Shown here piece after piece: positions 51,361-58,976 of a stretch of 64,000 bases of DNA. The DNA comes from an uncultured Eubacteriales bacterium (GTDB lineage Bacteria > Bacillota > Clostridia > Oscillospirales > CAG-272). The translations under genes and the position numbers were made by a program. Each line of letters opens with the position of its first letter. The first letter of the stretch is position 1. The DNA is taken from NCBI GenBank assembly GCA_934433485.1, contig CAKRZR010000003.1:1-64000 (forward strand). The letters run 5' to 3'. The notes under the pieces are model-generated. The model searched no databases. It worked only from the letters and a program-made list of their open reading frames with translations, and was not told where the DNA came from.

Positions 51361-52449
51361 ATGGAGGTCAGGAATTTCACGCGGTGCGCGTATCTCTGCC
51401 CCGGTGAGGGGAATCCGCGCAACAGCGAGGGCGCGTTTCTGCGTCTGCGGGACGGACGAATCCTGTTCGCGTACAGTCGATACATCGGCACGGATGCCGG
51501 AGACGACGCGGAATGCGAAATTGCCGGGATATACTCCTATGACAACGGCGAAACGTGGGATACAGAGCATATCCGCACTCTTGTCCGTGCATCGGAATAC
51601 GGCGAGAAAAATGTGATGAGCGTATCTCTCGAACGGATGGACAACGGCGACGCGGGCTTATTTTATTTGGTAAAGCATGACGCAAACCACAACTCCTCAT
51701 ATGTTCTCCGGCGCAGTACGGATGAGTTTGAGAGCTTTTCGGAAGAGGTACGGATTCTTCCCGAACGTTTTTCGGCATATTACGTGGTCAACAACGACCG
51801 TATTTGCCATGCCGGAAAAAATGTTTGGGTTGTTCCTGCGGCAAAACAGGCAGAAACTCCCGGTATGTACAACTATGCTTCTGTGTACGAATCCTTGTTT
51901 GTCGTTTCCTATGACGACGGACACACCTGGAAACAGCTCGGTCCAATCCTCTTTTTATCCGAGGCCTCCTATAGTGCGACAGGCTTACAGGAACCGGGAA
52001 TCTGTGTTTTACCAGGCAATGTATGGTACGCGTATTTCCGCACAGACCGGATGTGGCAGTATGAATCTGTCTCTCTCGATCAAGGTGAACATTGGTTCTC
52101 GCCACAGCCGTCGAAATTCACCTCAGCTATGTCTCCGATGCTCATAAAGCAAAACCCCTGCAGTGGAAAATATTATGCGGTCTGGAACCCCGTGCCGGAT
52201 TACCCGGGACGTCCGCACCCCGGACATTCCTGGACCGCCGGACGGAATCCGCTTGTGATTGCGGACAGCGCAGACGGCGTTCGTTTTTCGGAAATGTATA
52301 CCTTAGAGAACGATGAGACACGCGGCTTCTGTTATCCTGCTCTGTATTTCCTCGACGAAAAAACCGCGCTGATCTCCTATTGCAGCGGCGGCGACACAGA
52401 TGGTTGCTGCTGTCTGAACCGCACTACCATAGGCAAAATCGAATTCTAA
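51361..52449 (+). CDS. Sialidase-superfamily (BNR/Asp-box) protein
   Basis: The ATG at 51361 is chosen because AGAAAGG lies nine bases upstream; the frame is open much further. The 362-residue six-bladed beta-propeller has no signal peptide. Three Asp-box motifs (S-x-D-x-G-x-x-W) are visible: YSYDNGETWD near residue 60, VSYDDGHTWK near 182 and VSLDQGEHWF near 237. An N-terminal RNSEGAFLRLRDGRILFAYS fits the family's first blade. Exo-alpha-sialidases (GH33) are the best-known members, but many relatives lack the Arg triad; I could not confirm it. Base composition falls from about 51.65 kb onward inside this gene. Confidence 0.78.
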   Translation: MEVRNFTRCAYLCPGEGNPRNSEGAFLRLRDGRILFAYSRYIGTDAGDDAECEIAGIYSYDNGETWDTEHIRTLVRASEYGEKNVMSVSLERMDNGDAGLFYLVKHDANHNSSYVLRRSTDEFESFSEEVRILPERFSAYYVVNNDRICHAGKNVWVVPAAKQAETPGMYNYASVYESLFVVSYDDGHTWKQLGPILFLSEASYSATGLQEPGICVLPGNVWYAYFRTDRMWQYESVSLDQGEHWFSPQPSKFTSAMSPMLIKQNPCSGKYYAVWNPVPDYPGRPHPGHSWTAGRNPLVIADSADGVRFSEMYTLENDETRGFCYPALYFLDEKTALISYCSGGDTDGCCCLNRTTIGKIEF

Positions 52450-52562
52450 GGATGCGCTGAGGCAATCGTTTTTTTTGCATTGAAAGAATCAACTATATGG
52501 TTTTTAGCACAAAAACAACCCTAAATCAGCGTTTTCCTAAGCCATAAAGAAAGGCAACGACA

Positions 52563-54020
52563 ATGAAAAAATGTATCACTGCATTGCTCGTCCTTGGTAT
52601 GCTTCTCTCTCTGGCAGCCTGTACGAGTGGTGAGTCAACGGAAACTCCACCAGCTTCCGGTACTTCTGCAGCAACAGAATCCGTAGCCGAAACGAAAGAC
52701 GAGATAGAGGACCGCACCTACCTCGATGATCTGCCGGACGGACTGGATTTTGATGGATACGACTATCGGATTTTCGTGTATGAGAACGGAAACGTCACCA
52801 CCAACACCACAAACGCGTGGGTGAATTACTTTGAGGTAGAAAGTGAAACCGGCGATGCCATCAATGACGCGGCATTTCGGCGTAATCTCAGCGTGGAAGA
52901 TCGATTGCATGTAAAAATCACTGCGCATGAGGATGCAGGCTGGGACAATGTGCTTCCGACACTTTCCCTATCTGTAAAAGCCGGTGAAGATCGTTATGAC
53001 CTTGTTTGTCCTCCATCCACTGAATTTTACACAGCGCTCATTACCGAGCGCGCGCTTCTGGATGTCGCGGATAGCGGGTATATGAACCTCGAAAAAGGTT
53101 ATTACAATCACCAGATGATCGATACATACAAACTCGGTGATCATGTATATCTATTTACCGGTTCATACCCATATCCTGTATTTGGTGGTCCGTACATGGT
53201 GGTCAATCTGGACGCATGGAACGACCGTGGTCTGTCGGATCCCTACGAAATGGTAGAAAACGGCGAGTGGACACATGAAAAGCTCGTGGAAATCGTATCA
53301 TCCACATATGAGGACACAAACGGTGACGGCAAGCGGGATAAGACAGATTTCTATGGACTTGGTACAATCTACAGCTTTGTTCTGGAGTACCTCTACCATA
53401 GCTACGGTGCGAAAATGGTAGAGTTGTCCCGCGATGGCTTCGTATTCACGCTTACCTCTGAAAAATCACAGGATATTCTGGATAAACTCGTTGCGCTCGC
53501 GTCCAGTGATGGCTTCCACGATGAGTTGGTTTTGGAAGACGGCAATTTTCTCATGTACATGTACCCATCCTCGTTCTTCCGTCTGCGCGACCTCGAGTAC
53601 AATTTTACCATTCTTCCCTGCCCGAAATACGATGAAACGCAGGAGGAATACATCACTTACGCGTGCGGCAACGTGCTCTCCATTCCCATTACCATCCAGA
53701 ATACGGAACGCACCACAGCGATCACCGAAGCTTTGTTCTCTGCCTCCCATGCCTATATGGCCGAGGTCTTTACCGATACATTTGTGGAAAACAAGCTGCT
53801 GCGGGACAAAGACTCCCAGGATATGTACAGGCTCATCACAAACACGGCAAGCTATGAGTTCACGCGCTGTATCGATCCCTCAAACGGTTCGTTTGGTGAC
53901 TTCAAACTTCTTGAAACGCTCATCCCAAAAAAGTCCACCGACCTCGCGTCTGCCTGGGCAAAGATCGAAGAAAAGGTCACCACCGCTTACAACGATTTTT
54001 ACGCACAGGCAATCCACTAA
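52563..54020 (+). CDS. Extracellular solute-binding lipoprotein, tandem copy 1
   Basis: A 485-residue exported lipoprotein: signal MKKCITALLVLGMLLSLAAC with the lipobox Cys at residue 20, then a Ser/Thr/Glu linker. The binding domain contains LDDLPDGLDFDGYDYRIF, INDAAFRRNLSVEDRLHVKI, VYLFTGSYPYPVFGGPYMVV and a DTNGDGKRDKTDFYG Ca-loop-like segment. It is a cluster-B sugar-binding protein. The next gene encodes a close paralog with aligned segments throughout. This copy is noticeably AT-richer than its twin. It lies 113 bases after the sialidase-like gene without a clear terminator between, so it may be read through. No permease is adjacent. Confidence 0.9.
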   Translation: MKKCITALLVLGMLLSLAACTSGESTETPPASGTSAATESVAETKDEIEDRTYLDDLPDGLDFDGYDYRIFVYENGNVTTNTTNAWVNYFEVESETGDAINDAAFRRNLSVEDRLHVKITAHEDAGWDNVLPTLSLSVKAGEDRYDLVCPPSTEFYTALITERALLDVADSGYMNLEKGYYNHQMIDTYKLGDHVYLFTGSYPYPVFGGPYMVVNLDAWNDRGLSDPYEMVENGEWTHEKLVEIVSSTYEDTNGDGKRDKTDFYGLGTIYSFVLEYLYHSYGAKMVELSRDGFVFTLTSEKSQDILDKLVALASSDGFHDELVLEDGNFLMYMYPSSFFRLRDLEYNFTILPCPKYDETQEEYITYACGNVLSIPITIQNTERTTAITEALFSASHAYMAEVFTDTFVENKLLRDKDSQDMYRLITNTASYEFTRCIDPSNGSFGDFKLLETLIPKKSTDLASAWAKIEEKVTTAYNDFYAQAIH

Positions 54021-54026
54021 CCTCCA

Positions 54027-54071
54027 AAAATTCGACAGTCTCTCCCGTAAGGCTGTCGAATTTCTTTTTTC
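54027..54071 (+). terminator. Intrinsic terminator after tandem copy 1
   Basis: AAATTCGACAG pairs with CTGTCGAATTT, and TTTTTT follows. Confidence 0.88.
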
Positions 54072-54090
54072 TTAATTTTTCGTTTACCTC

Positions 54091-54119
54091 TTGCAATTGT
54101 ACACTTTTTCCTGTATACT
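54091..54119 (+). promoter_or_regulatory. Promoter of tandem copy 2
   Basis: TTGCAA, a 17-base spacer, TATACT, about 100 bases before the ATG at 54219. It shows that the second copy has its own transcription. Confidence 0.82.
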
Positions 54120-54218
54120 ATATACATTACCGGATCTCCATGGTTTGCGGCACTTTTATACGGTTTTCGATATAGTTTTGCTCAAATTTTCATCATTTGG
54201 AAGGAGAACCCCACGCAC

Positions 54219-55682
54219 ATGAAAAAAACGCTTTGTACGCTTCTCATCCTCTGCGGACTTCTGCTGTCTGCCTGTGGAGGAAACGCCACCGTGGAACCTG
54301 CCCCGACCGAATCCGCCACGGACAACACACCCACCGACACCACAACCACAGCCGAAACCGAACCGGAGGATCGCACCTACCTCGACGATCTGCCGGACGG
54401 ACTCGACTACGGCGGCTACGATTTCCGCGTCCTGCTCAGCGAGGGCAGCAATCTGCCGACAGGAGACACCGGCGCGTGGCTCAATTACGTTGAGATGGAA
54501 GGCGAGAACGGCGAACCTATCAACGACGCGGCATGGAAACGCAACCTCGCCGTTGAGGATAAGCTGAACGTAAAGATCACCGCGCACGAGGACACCACCT
54601 GGGGCAACGTATTGAAGCTCTTATCCCAAACCGTCAAGGCAGGTGAGGATGTATACGACATGGTCTGCGCGCCGTCTACGGAATCCTACACCGCACTCAT
54701 CCGCGAGGGTTCCCTGTACGATGTGGCAAAGTCGCAATACATGAACCTTGAAAAAGGCTACTACAGCCACCAGATGATCGACACGTACCGGCTCGGCACC
54801 CATGTGTACCTCTTTACCGGTTCCTATCCGTATCCCATCTTCGGCAGCCCCTATATGGTCGTCAACCTCGACGCGTGGAACGACCGCAGTCTGCCAGATC
54901 CCTACGAGCTTGTGAAAAACGGCGAATGGACACACGCGAAATTCATGGAGATCATCGGCGACGCGTACATGGACACAAACGGCGACGGCAAGCGCGATAC
55001 CACGGACTTCTATGGTCTCGGCACAAACAACGCCAGCGCCGTGATCAAGTTTATGTTCCACACCTACGGCGGCTCCGTAGTCGAAACGACGCCCGATGGC
55101 TTTACGTTCACGCTCAATTCCGAAAAGTCGCAGAATATCGTCGAAAAGCTCGTGGAAATCGCGTCCTCCGACGGATTTGCCGACAAGCTGACACTGGAAG
55201 ACGGCAACTTCTTACTCTATCTCTACCCCTCTTCCTTCTTCCGTCTGCGCGATCTCGAGTTCAACTACGGCATCCTGCCCTCCCCGAAGCTCGATGAAAC
55301 ACAGGAGAACTACATTACCTACGCATGCGGCAGCGTGCTCGCCATTCCCGTGACCATCGCGGACGCGGATCGCACCACTGCCATTGTGGAAGCCCTGTTC
55401 TCCGCCACGCACACCTATATGGCGGACGTTTTCACAAATACCTTCGTCGAGAATAAGCTGCTGCGCGACCAGGGTTCGCAGGAAATGTACCGGCTCATCA
55501 CCGAAACGGCGTCCTATGAGTTCACACGCAACATCGACCCGACAAACGGCGTATACTACAACATGAAGCCGCTGGAAAATCTCATCTCCAGGAAGTCCAC
55601 CGATCTCGCGTCCGCCTGGGCAAAGATCGAGGAAAAGGTCACGAACGCGTTTACGGAGTTTTACGCGGAGGTAGTCGACTGA
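54219..55682 (+). CDS. Extracellular solute-binding lipoprotein, tandem copy 2
   Basis: A 487-residue lipoprotein closely similar to the preceding gene over the full length: identical EDRTYLDDLPDGLD, KSTDLASAWAKIEEKVT and SSFFRLRDLE blocks. The lipobox is LLSAC (Cys near residue 20). It has the same DTNGDGKRDTTDFYG loop. Differences cluster in the ligand-facing stretches (VVETTPDGFTF against VELSRDGFVF; FGSPYM against FGGPYM), so it may bind a different sugar. Base composition is GC-rich like the rest of the genome. It has its own promoter and terminator. No ABC permease or ATPase gene is near. Confidence 0.92.
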   Translation: MKKTLCTLLILCGLLLSACGGNATVEPAPTESATDNTPTDTTTTAETEPEDRTYLDDLPDGLDYGGYDFRVLLSEGSNLPTGDTGAWLNYVEMEGENGEPINDAAWKRNLAVEDKLNVKITAHEDTTWGNVLKLLSQTVKAGEDVYDMVCAPSTESYTALIREGSLYDVAKSQYMNLEKGYYSHQMIDTYRLGTHVYLFTGSYPYPIFGSPYMVVNLDAWNDRSLPDPYELVKNGEWTHAKFMEIIGDAYMDTNGDGKRDTTDFYGLGTNNASAVIKFMFHTYGGSVVETTPDGFTFTLNSEKSQNIVEKLVEIASSDGFADKLTLEDGNFLLYLYPSSFFRLRDLEFNYGILPSPKLDETQENYITYACGSVLAIPVTIADADRTTAIVEALFSATHTYMADVFTNTFVENKLLRDQGSQEMYRLITETASYEFTRNIDPTNGVYYNMKPLENLISRKSTDLASAWAKIEEKVTNAFTEFYAEVVD

Positions 55683-55715
55683 CCCTGGCAACATCGTCCT
55701 GTTTTCCTACCAGAC

Positions 55716-55758
55716 AAAAACCGCTCGCACGGAGAAATCCGAAACGAGCGGTTTTTCT
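55716..55758. terminator. Bidirectional terminator between copy 2 and the MATE gene
   Basis: AAAAACCGCTCG pairs with CGAGCGGTTTTT across a 17-base loop, between convergent genes. Confidence 0.9.
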
Positions 55759-55773
55759 GTATGTTTTTTCGGA

Positions 55774-57135
55774 TTACTCCGGAATCTTTGCGATGATCGT
55801 CTTATATACGTGGCGGAAAAGAAGCAGGCTGACCGCGATCGAGGCGATCTCCGCGATCGGGAACGACCACCAGACCGCGTTCACATTGCCGGACAGCGAG
55901 AGCAGATATGCCGCCGGAACAAGCACGACCAGCTGTCGGGCAAAGGAGATGCACATGGAATAAATCCCCTTGCCGAGTGCCTGGAACACGGACGACAGCG
56001 CGATGCACACGCCGGCGAACACAAAGCTGATGCTGATGATCCGCAGCGCAGGCACGCCGATTGCCAGCATTTCCTCGCCTGCGTCAAAGAGGGCGAGCAA
56101 TTCCGCCGGGATGCACTGCATGAGAAGGATCCCGACCGCCATAAAGCACGTGGCGATGATGCAGCCGAGCCGGACCGCGTGAAGCATACGTTTCCGCTTC
56201 TGTGCGCCGTAGTTGTAAGCGATCACGGGTATCACGCCGTTGTTCAGTCCGAATACGGGCATAAACGCGAAGCTTTGCAGCTTGAAGTACACACCGAACA
56301 CACTTGCCGCGATGTCGGAAAAGCCGTTTAGAATCTTGTTCATCGCGGTGGTCATGACGCTGCCGATGCCGACCATGATGATCGAGGGAATGCCGACCGC
56401 GTAGATGCGGCCGATGATCCCGAAATCCGGTTTGAAATTCTTCGTGTGCAGACGAACCTCCGGATTGCATTTGTGGTTGAACACGATCCCGAGGATAAAC
56501 GCCACAATCTGTCCGATGACGGTGGCATACGCGGCGCCGGCAACGCCCATCTGCGGACAGCCGAGCAAGCCGAAAATCATGATCGGGTCGAGAATGATGT
56601 TGACAATCGCGCCGATGCCCTGCGTGAACATGGTGTAGATCGTCTTGCCCGTGGACTGCATGAGCCGCTCAAACATGATCTCGCCGAAAATCCCGAACGA
56701 AAGCATGGTGACAATGGAGAGATACGTCCTGCCCTCCGCAATGATCGACGGCGTTTTCGTCTGGAACGCAATGAACGGTTCCGCGAAGAAAAGTCCGAAA
56801 AGGAAAAACAGTACAAATCCGAACATGGCAAGCAGCACGCCGTTCGCCGCGGTTTTATTCGCTTTTTCAAAATTCTTTTCGCCGAGCGATTTGGACAAGA
56901 GCGCGTTCACACCGACGCCGGTGCCGGTCGCCGTGCCGATCATGAGGTTTTGTGCCGGGAACGCGTACGACAAAGCCGCCAACGCGTCCTGGCTGTACCG
57001 CGCGACAAACACGCTGTCCACGACGTTGTATAGTGCCTGTACGAGCATGGAGAGAATCATCGGGACGGACATCGACAAAATCAGCCGTCCCATGGGCATG
57101 ACGCCCATTTTGTTTTCCTTTACGGGAGAATCCAT
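55774..57135 (-). CDS. MATE family efflux transporter (MepA-like)
   Basis: A 453-residue membrane protein with about twelve helices in two MatE halves (about 12-175 and 235-400). The first-helix motif ALYNVVDSVFVARYSQDALA and the second-half PVFGLNNGVIPVIAYNYGAQ are typical of MepA-type exporters of cationic drugs. It differs clearly from the MATE at 8189, being of a different subgroup. It has its own promoter and no adjacent regulator. The ATG at 57135 is preceded by AAGGAA. Its place beside sugar-uptake genes may be coincidence. Confidence 0.93.
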   Translation of the reverse strand: MDSPVKENKMGVMPMGRLILSMSVPMILSMLVQALYNVVDSVFVARYSQDALAALSYAFPAQNLMIGTATGTGVGVNALLSKSLGEKNFEKANKTAANGVLLAMFGFVLFFLFGLFFAEPFIAFQTKTPSIIAEGRTYLSIVTMLSFGIFGEIMFERLMQSTGKTIYTMFTQGIGAIVNIILDPIMIFGLLGCPQMGVAGAAYATVIGQIVAFILGIVFNHKCNPEVRLHTKNFKPDFGIIGRIYAVGIPSIIMVGIGSVMTTAMNKILNGFSDIAASVFGVYFKLQSFAFMPVFGLNNGVIPVIAYNYGAQKRKRMLHAVRLGCIIATCFMAVGILLMQCIPAELLALFDAGEEMLAIGVPALRIISISFVFAGVCIALSSVFQALGKGIYSMCISFARQLVVLVPAAYLLSLSGNVNAVWWSFPIAEIASIAVSLLLFRHVYKTIIAKIPE

Positions 57136-57179
57136 TCAGTAAAATTCCTTTCTTACCAATAATGACACGCATATAGTAT

Positions 57180-57208
57180 ATTATACATGTTTCGCGTGTC
57201 TGTGTAAA
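57180..57208 (-). promoter_or_regulatory. Promoter of the second MATE gene
   Basis: Minus strand TTTACA, a 17-base spacer, TATAAT, 45 bases before the ATG. Confidence 0.8.
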
Positions 57209-57266
57209 GAGCGGGAATGCAGAATTTTCCGCAGTGGATCCTCTCAGGTTCGGTATACCTATACAA

Positions 57267-57298
57267 AAGAAAAACCGGGGACAGCCCGGTATTTTCTT
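57267..57298 (-). terminator. Terminator of the CotH-family gene
   Basis: ACCGGG pairs with CCCGGT across a five-base loop with A/U-rich flanks; it ends with TTTTTC on the minus strand. Confidence 0.85.
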
Positions 57299-57308
57299 TC
57301 CTTATTTA

Positions 57309-58847
57309 TCATTCTCCCAATATCACTTCGTCGAGATACGCCAGCCGTCCCTCGAACCATTCCGTCAGCACCGCCACGTGTTCCTCGTACGTCATCATTG
57401 CCGTCGTCTCATACGGGCTGTACTGTACCGTGATGTCCCAGTCCGTGTTTTCGTAATTTCGCCGGAACGCGTCGCCGTATGTCTCTTCCAACACATGTAT
57501 CCGGCTCTTGCCGCACGCGTTGTCCCGGAACACATTCTCGAGAATGTCGTGTACCTCTATGTACCTCGCTCTCACCAGCTCCCGAAACGCCGGATCGTCA
57601 AAGAGCACTCCGTACCAGCCCTCGCGATACCAGAGTCCCCGCGTGCTGTCCCCGCTGTCGTCGCCTCTGCCAAGAATGTTCAGATAGATCCGATAGCCTT
57701 CCTCATCGCAGGCGTCGGACACGTTGCCGGAGGACAGATCGAAATCCCAGACCGGTCCGGCGTACAGCTTCCCGTCCCTGCGAAAAAAGCGGGTGGAAAA
57801 CGCGTTGCTGTCGAGATTTTTCGTAAATTCCATCACAAGATAAACGTTCACAAACGAATCCACGTCGATGTACTGTCCGTACTGCGCCATATCCCCGGTA
57901 CAAAGCGCCGCTTCCATATCGGCAAAAAACACGTCGATTTCCGCCTTGCGCGCATCGGACAGCTCCTCCGGCTGTTCTACCTTGAAGCGCAGCCCCAGAC
58001 CGGTCGTGAAATAGTACTGCGGATCGTTCCGGTTTGCGTCGATCTCGATGAGAAAATCGTCTCCTTCCTTGTCGATGTCCACGCGCCCCTTTCCGTCCGT
58101 GATCGGCTCGATGAGGTCGTACACGCCCTGGTATTTCCCATTGTAATATACTTCCACAATGGTCGTCTGTGAGGTATACGGACAGTCGAGATCGGCGGCA
58201 AGATGGAACGAAAGCTGTGTGCGCATCAGGGTTTTGTCGAACATCCCGGCAAGAAGCGACCAACGCCTTCCGCGATCCATCCCAAGCAGCTTTTCTTTCT
58301 CCGGCAGCTTGAAGGTATACGGCTTTTTCGGCGCGCCTGCTGTGGAATTGCCGCGGATTCTGATCTGGCAATCGTCATACGCCACGACCGAATATTCTTC
58401 ACCCTCTGCCGGGATCACAACGACGCTGCACGCACTGTACTGCCACGGCTCCGCGGTATTCGACTGGATGCACACGCGCGCCGTATCTCCCTGCCGGAGC
58501 GTGAGATTCTCCTTCTCCCGGAGAATCTCATGGTATAGCCGCTCGACCTCTTCCTGTGTGATCCCCTCTCTGCCAAGCGATTTGTTGGCGCCGGCAAGAA
58601 ATTCCCGATACGGCGCAAGCGATTCCTCCGTATAGCAGGAGATCGGCAGCGCATAGTCCATTGCGTTGAGACATGCCTTGCGCGCGTCGAAAAGGGAGGC
58701 AAATTCCGGCTCCCAGACTGTCTGTGCCTCTGTCTCCACGCTGTCCGTTTCCACCGCGCGTGTACAGGCGACGCTGCACACAACCAAGCTCGCGCAAAGC
58801 ATGGCGTAAAAAATTCCTCTCGCCCACGCTTTCATCCATCCCCGCAT
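57309..58847 (-). CDS. CotH kinase family lipoprotein
   Basis: The ATG at 58847 follows AAGGAG; it lies downstream of a consensus promoter. The 512-residue protein has a signal peptide and a lipobox-like CSVAC (Cys near residue 29). The CotH domain (about 150-500) shows RIRGNSTAGAPKKPYTFKL near 170, RRWSLLAGMFDKTLMRTQL, VYDLIEPITDGKGRVDI, VYLVMEFTKNLDSNAF and GKLYAGPVWDFDLSSGN near 370. CotH of Bacillus is an atypical protein kinase for spore-coat proteins; the WDFD and conserved Lys/Arg residues are kept here. In this lineage such proteins are exported, so target and ATP source are unclear. It stands alone between the MATE gene and the next hydrolase gene. Confidence 0.88.
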   Translation of the reverse strand: MRGWMKAWARGIFYAMLCASLVVCSVACTRAVETDSVETEAQTVWEPEFASLFDARKACLNAMDYALPISCYTEESLAPYREFLAGANKSLGREGITQEEVERLYHEILREKENLTLRQGDTARVCIQSNTAEPWQYSACSVVVIPAEGEEYSVVAYDDCQIRIRGNSTAGAPKKPYTFKLPEKEKLLGMDRGRRWSLLAGMFDKTLMRTQLSFHLAADLDCPYTSQTTIVEVYYNGKYQGVYDLIEPITDGKGRVDIDKEGDDFLIEIDANRNDPQYYFTTGLGLRFKVEQPEELSDARKAEIDVFFADMEAALCTGDMAQYGQYIDVDSFVNVYLVMEFTKNLDSNAFSTRFFRRDGKLYAGPVWDFDLSSGNVSDACDEEGYRIYLNILGRGDDSGDSTRGLWYREGWYGVLFDDPAFRELVRARYIEVHDILENVFRDNACGKSRIHVLEETYGDAFRRNYENTDWDITVQYSPYETTAMMTYEEHVAVLTEWFEGRLAYLDEVILGE

Positions 58848-58878
58848 ACATCCACCGCTCCTTCTTCCCTTTTTATTG

Positions 58879-58907
58879 AGTATACCATAAAATCGTTCGT
58901 TTGGCAA
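58879..58907 (-). promoter_or_regulatory. Promoter of the CotH-family gene
   Basis: Minus strand TTGCCA, a 17-base spacer, TATACT, 31 bases before the ATG. Confidence 0.8.
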
Positions 58908-58929
58908 GGTGAAATCCTGTCTTTCGGCA

Positions 58930-58970
58930 CAAAAAACGCCCCGATCCGGCGAAAAGGCACAGATCGGGGT
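58930..58970 (-). terminator. Terminator of the binding-protein/hydrolase operon
   Basis: Minus strand CCCCGATC pairs with GATCGGGG across a 17-base loop, then GCGTTTTTTG. Confidence 0.88.
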
Positions 58971-58976
58971 ACAAAT

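Noticed and set aside
50539..52449. A 636-residue reading of the sialidase-like gene
   Set aside because: The extension overlaps araC and pnuC in another frame. A ribosome-binding site and homology begin at 51361.
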